From a virus, in IMG/VR virus record IMGVR_UViG_3300049629_001658, positions 1 to 20,834 of that record: a DNA stretch of 20,834 bases, one strand, 5' to 3'. Both the position numbers and the translations under genes were made by a program. This document shows, one piece after another, positions 20,213 through 20,834 of this stretch (position 1 is the first letter of the stretch; the number at the start of each line of letters is the position of its first letter). A model generated the notes under the pieces. It did not search any database. It saw only the letters and a list, made by a program, of their open reading frames with translations, and was not told the DNA's origin.

Positions 20213-20812
20213 TTAAGCCCTCTTCATCGGTACGATTTTGGATGAGTCGAAGTTAAATCTGTACTGTTTATTCTTGGGAATAACTTGATGCTCTCTCAAG
20301 ATGTCGAGAATACGATCTAAACCTTTCCAAGAAAACACGGGAGAGAATCGCATCACACCGTCAAAGCATTGACCGTCACGTAGTTTTGCTAGTCCCTCAT
20401 TAACCCAAGGCGCGTAAGGGCAATTAGTGCCGTCATTAGGACGCTTAAACAATACTTTCTCTTGGCGCAAAATGTCATAAAGCTTGCGTACCGAAAACTT
20501 AGGAATAGCAAGCTGCTTAACAATTTGCTCACCTGTTAGCCATCCATCGGAGTCCATTACAAGATCGTAACGTTCGGCTTTTGGTTCTAAGATTTCTACT
20601 TCAGTTTGTAGGACTTGGTTAGCGCCTAAAAGAAGCTGGTTCTCTTTTTCTTTCTCTGCAAGTTTCTCTTCCAAATCAGCAGCAAGACGTAAAGCCTCTG
20701 CTCTTGTTTGCGGAATTGCGAATTGTTTGATAACTTCCTTGGCTTTAGAGAAAGACTCAACAAGATCTAGTTTGCAATCAATTACAGTGTCAGTATTTTT
20801 ACTGAATGTCAT
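20213..20812 (-). CDS. KilAC-domain protein, paralogue of the 4686-5546 C-terminal part
   Basis: 199 residues. The first 85 residues are a coiled coil (LAADLEEKLAEKEKENQLLL) instead of the BRO-N domain of the paralogue. The remaining 115 (YDLVMDSDGWLTGEQIVKQL; FSVRKLYDILRQEKVLF; FSWKGLDRILDILREHQVIP) closely match 4686-5546, ending in the same MKRA. This suggests a DNA-binding or antirepressor-like protein that lost or never had the BRO-N half. The N-terminal 35 residues are unlike the paralogue. The start at 20812 is 22 bases from the window edge, so its promoter lies outside. Confidence 0.75.
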   Translation of the reverse strand: MTFSKNTDTVIDCKLDLVESFSKAKEVIKQFAIPQTRAEALRLAADLEEKLAEKEKENQLLLGANQVLQTEVEILEPKAERYDLVMDSDGWLTGEQIVKQLAIPKFSVRKLYDILRQEKVLFKRPNDGTNCPYAPWVNEGLAKLRDGQCFDGVMRFSPVFSWKGLDRILDILREHQVIPKNKQYRFNFDSSKIVPMKRA

Positions 20813-20834
20813 AATCGTACTTGCTTGATCTTCA

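Overview
The window reads as a prophage or phage-plasmid segment from a cyanobacterium. It is AT-rich and carries many copies of the cyanobacterial HIP1 octamer GCGATCGC (for example 5599-5606, 5731-5738 and 6311-6318). Genes are packed with ATGA/TAATG overlaps, and tail genes of a siphovirus type are present. No rRNA, tRNA, integrase, terminase or capsid gene was seen, and family names below rest on motifs read by eye.

Left part (1-1320): the 3' end of a tail tape-measure gene, then an antisense NUMOD4/HNH endonuclease flanked by two near-identical copies of the tape-measure stop region. Cargo island (about 1314-8090): a small Cys-containing protein, a Cro/C1-type regulator, and, divergent from it, a 581-residue TnpB/Cas12-like nuclease with an intact RuvC triad. 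The 3' end of the nuclease gene contains a run of hairpins and a candidate anti-repeat. It runs directly into a five-repeat CRISPR array whose first repeat supplies the stop codon. No cas1, cas2, cas4 or transposon tns/tni gene is present. This looks like a minimal single-effector type V (V-U-like) system carried by a phage, and it is the main discovery here. A leftward block of accessory genes follows (7964 down to 4048), including a BRO-N/KilAC-type antirepressor.

Tail module (8245-13046): rightward, overlapping structural genes with internal protein repeats, ending at a strong terminator. Right part: a possible holin-like miniprotein and a membrane-anchored coiled-coil protein, then a leftward operon from 17508 to 13989 in which all nine genes overlap. 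That operon encodes small membrane proteins, coiled-coil proteins and an FtsK/HerA-type ATPase, and is divergent from a ribbon-helix-helix-like regulator with an inverted repeat in the promoter. After a structured region with little convincing coding (17816-18247) come small genes and terminators. A second leftward operon (20812 to 18904) holds another KilAC-domain protein, an unknown protein, two miniproteins and a leucine-rich-repeat protein.

Taken together, tail genes are interleaved with regulatory, nuclease and membrane cargo. The CRISPR locus sits between the tape measure and the next tail gene, where phages commonly carry extra genes, so roles in phage-phage competition or control of host or phage genes are plausible but unproven.
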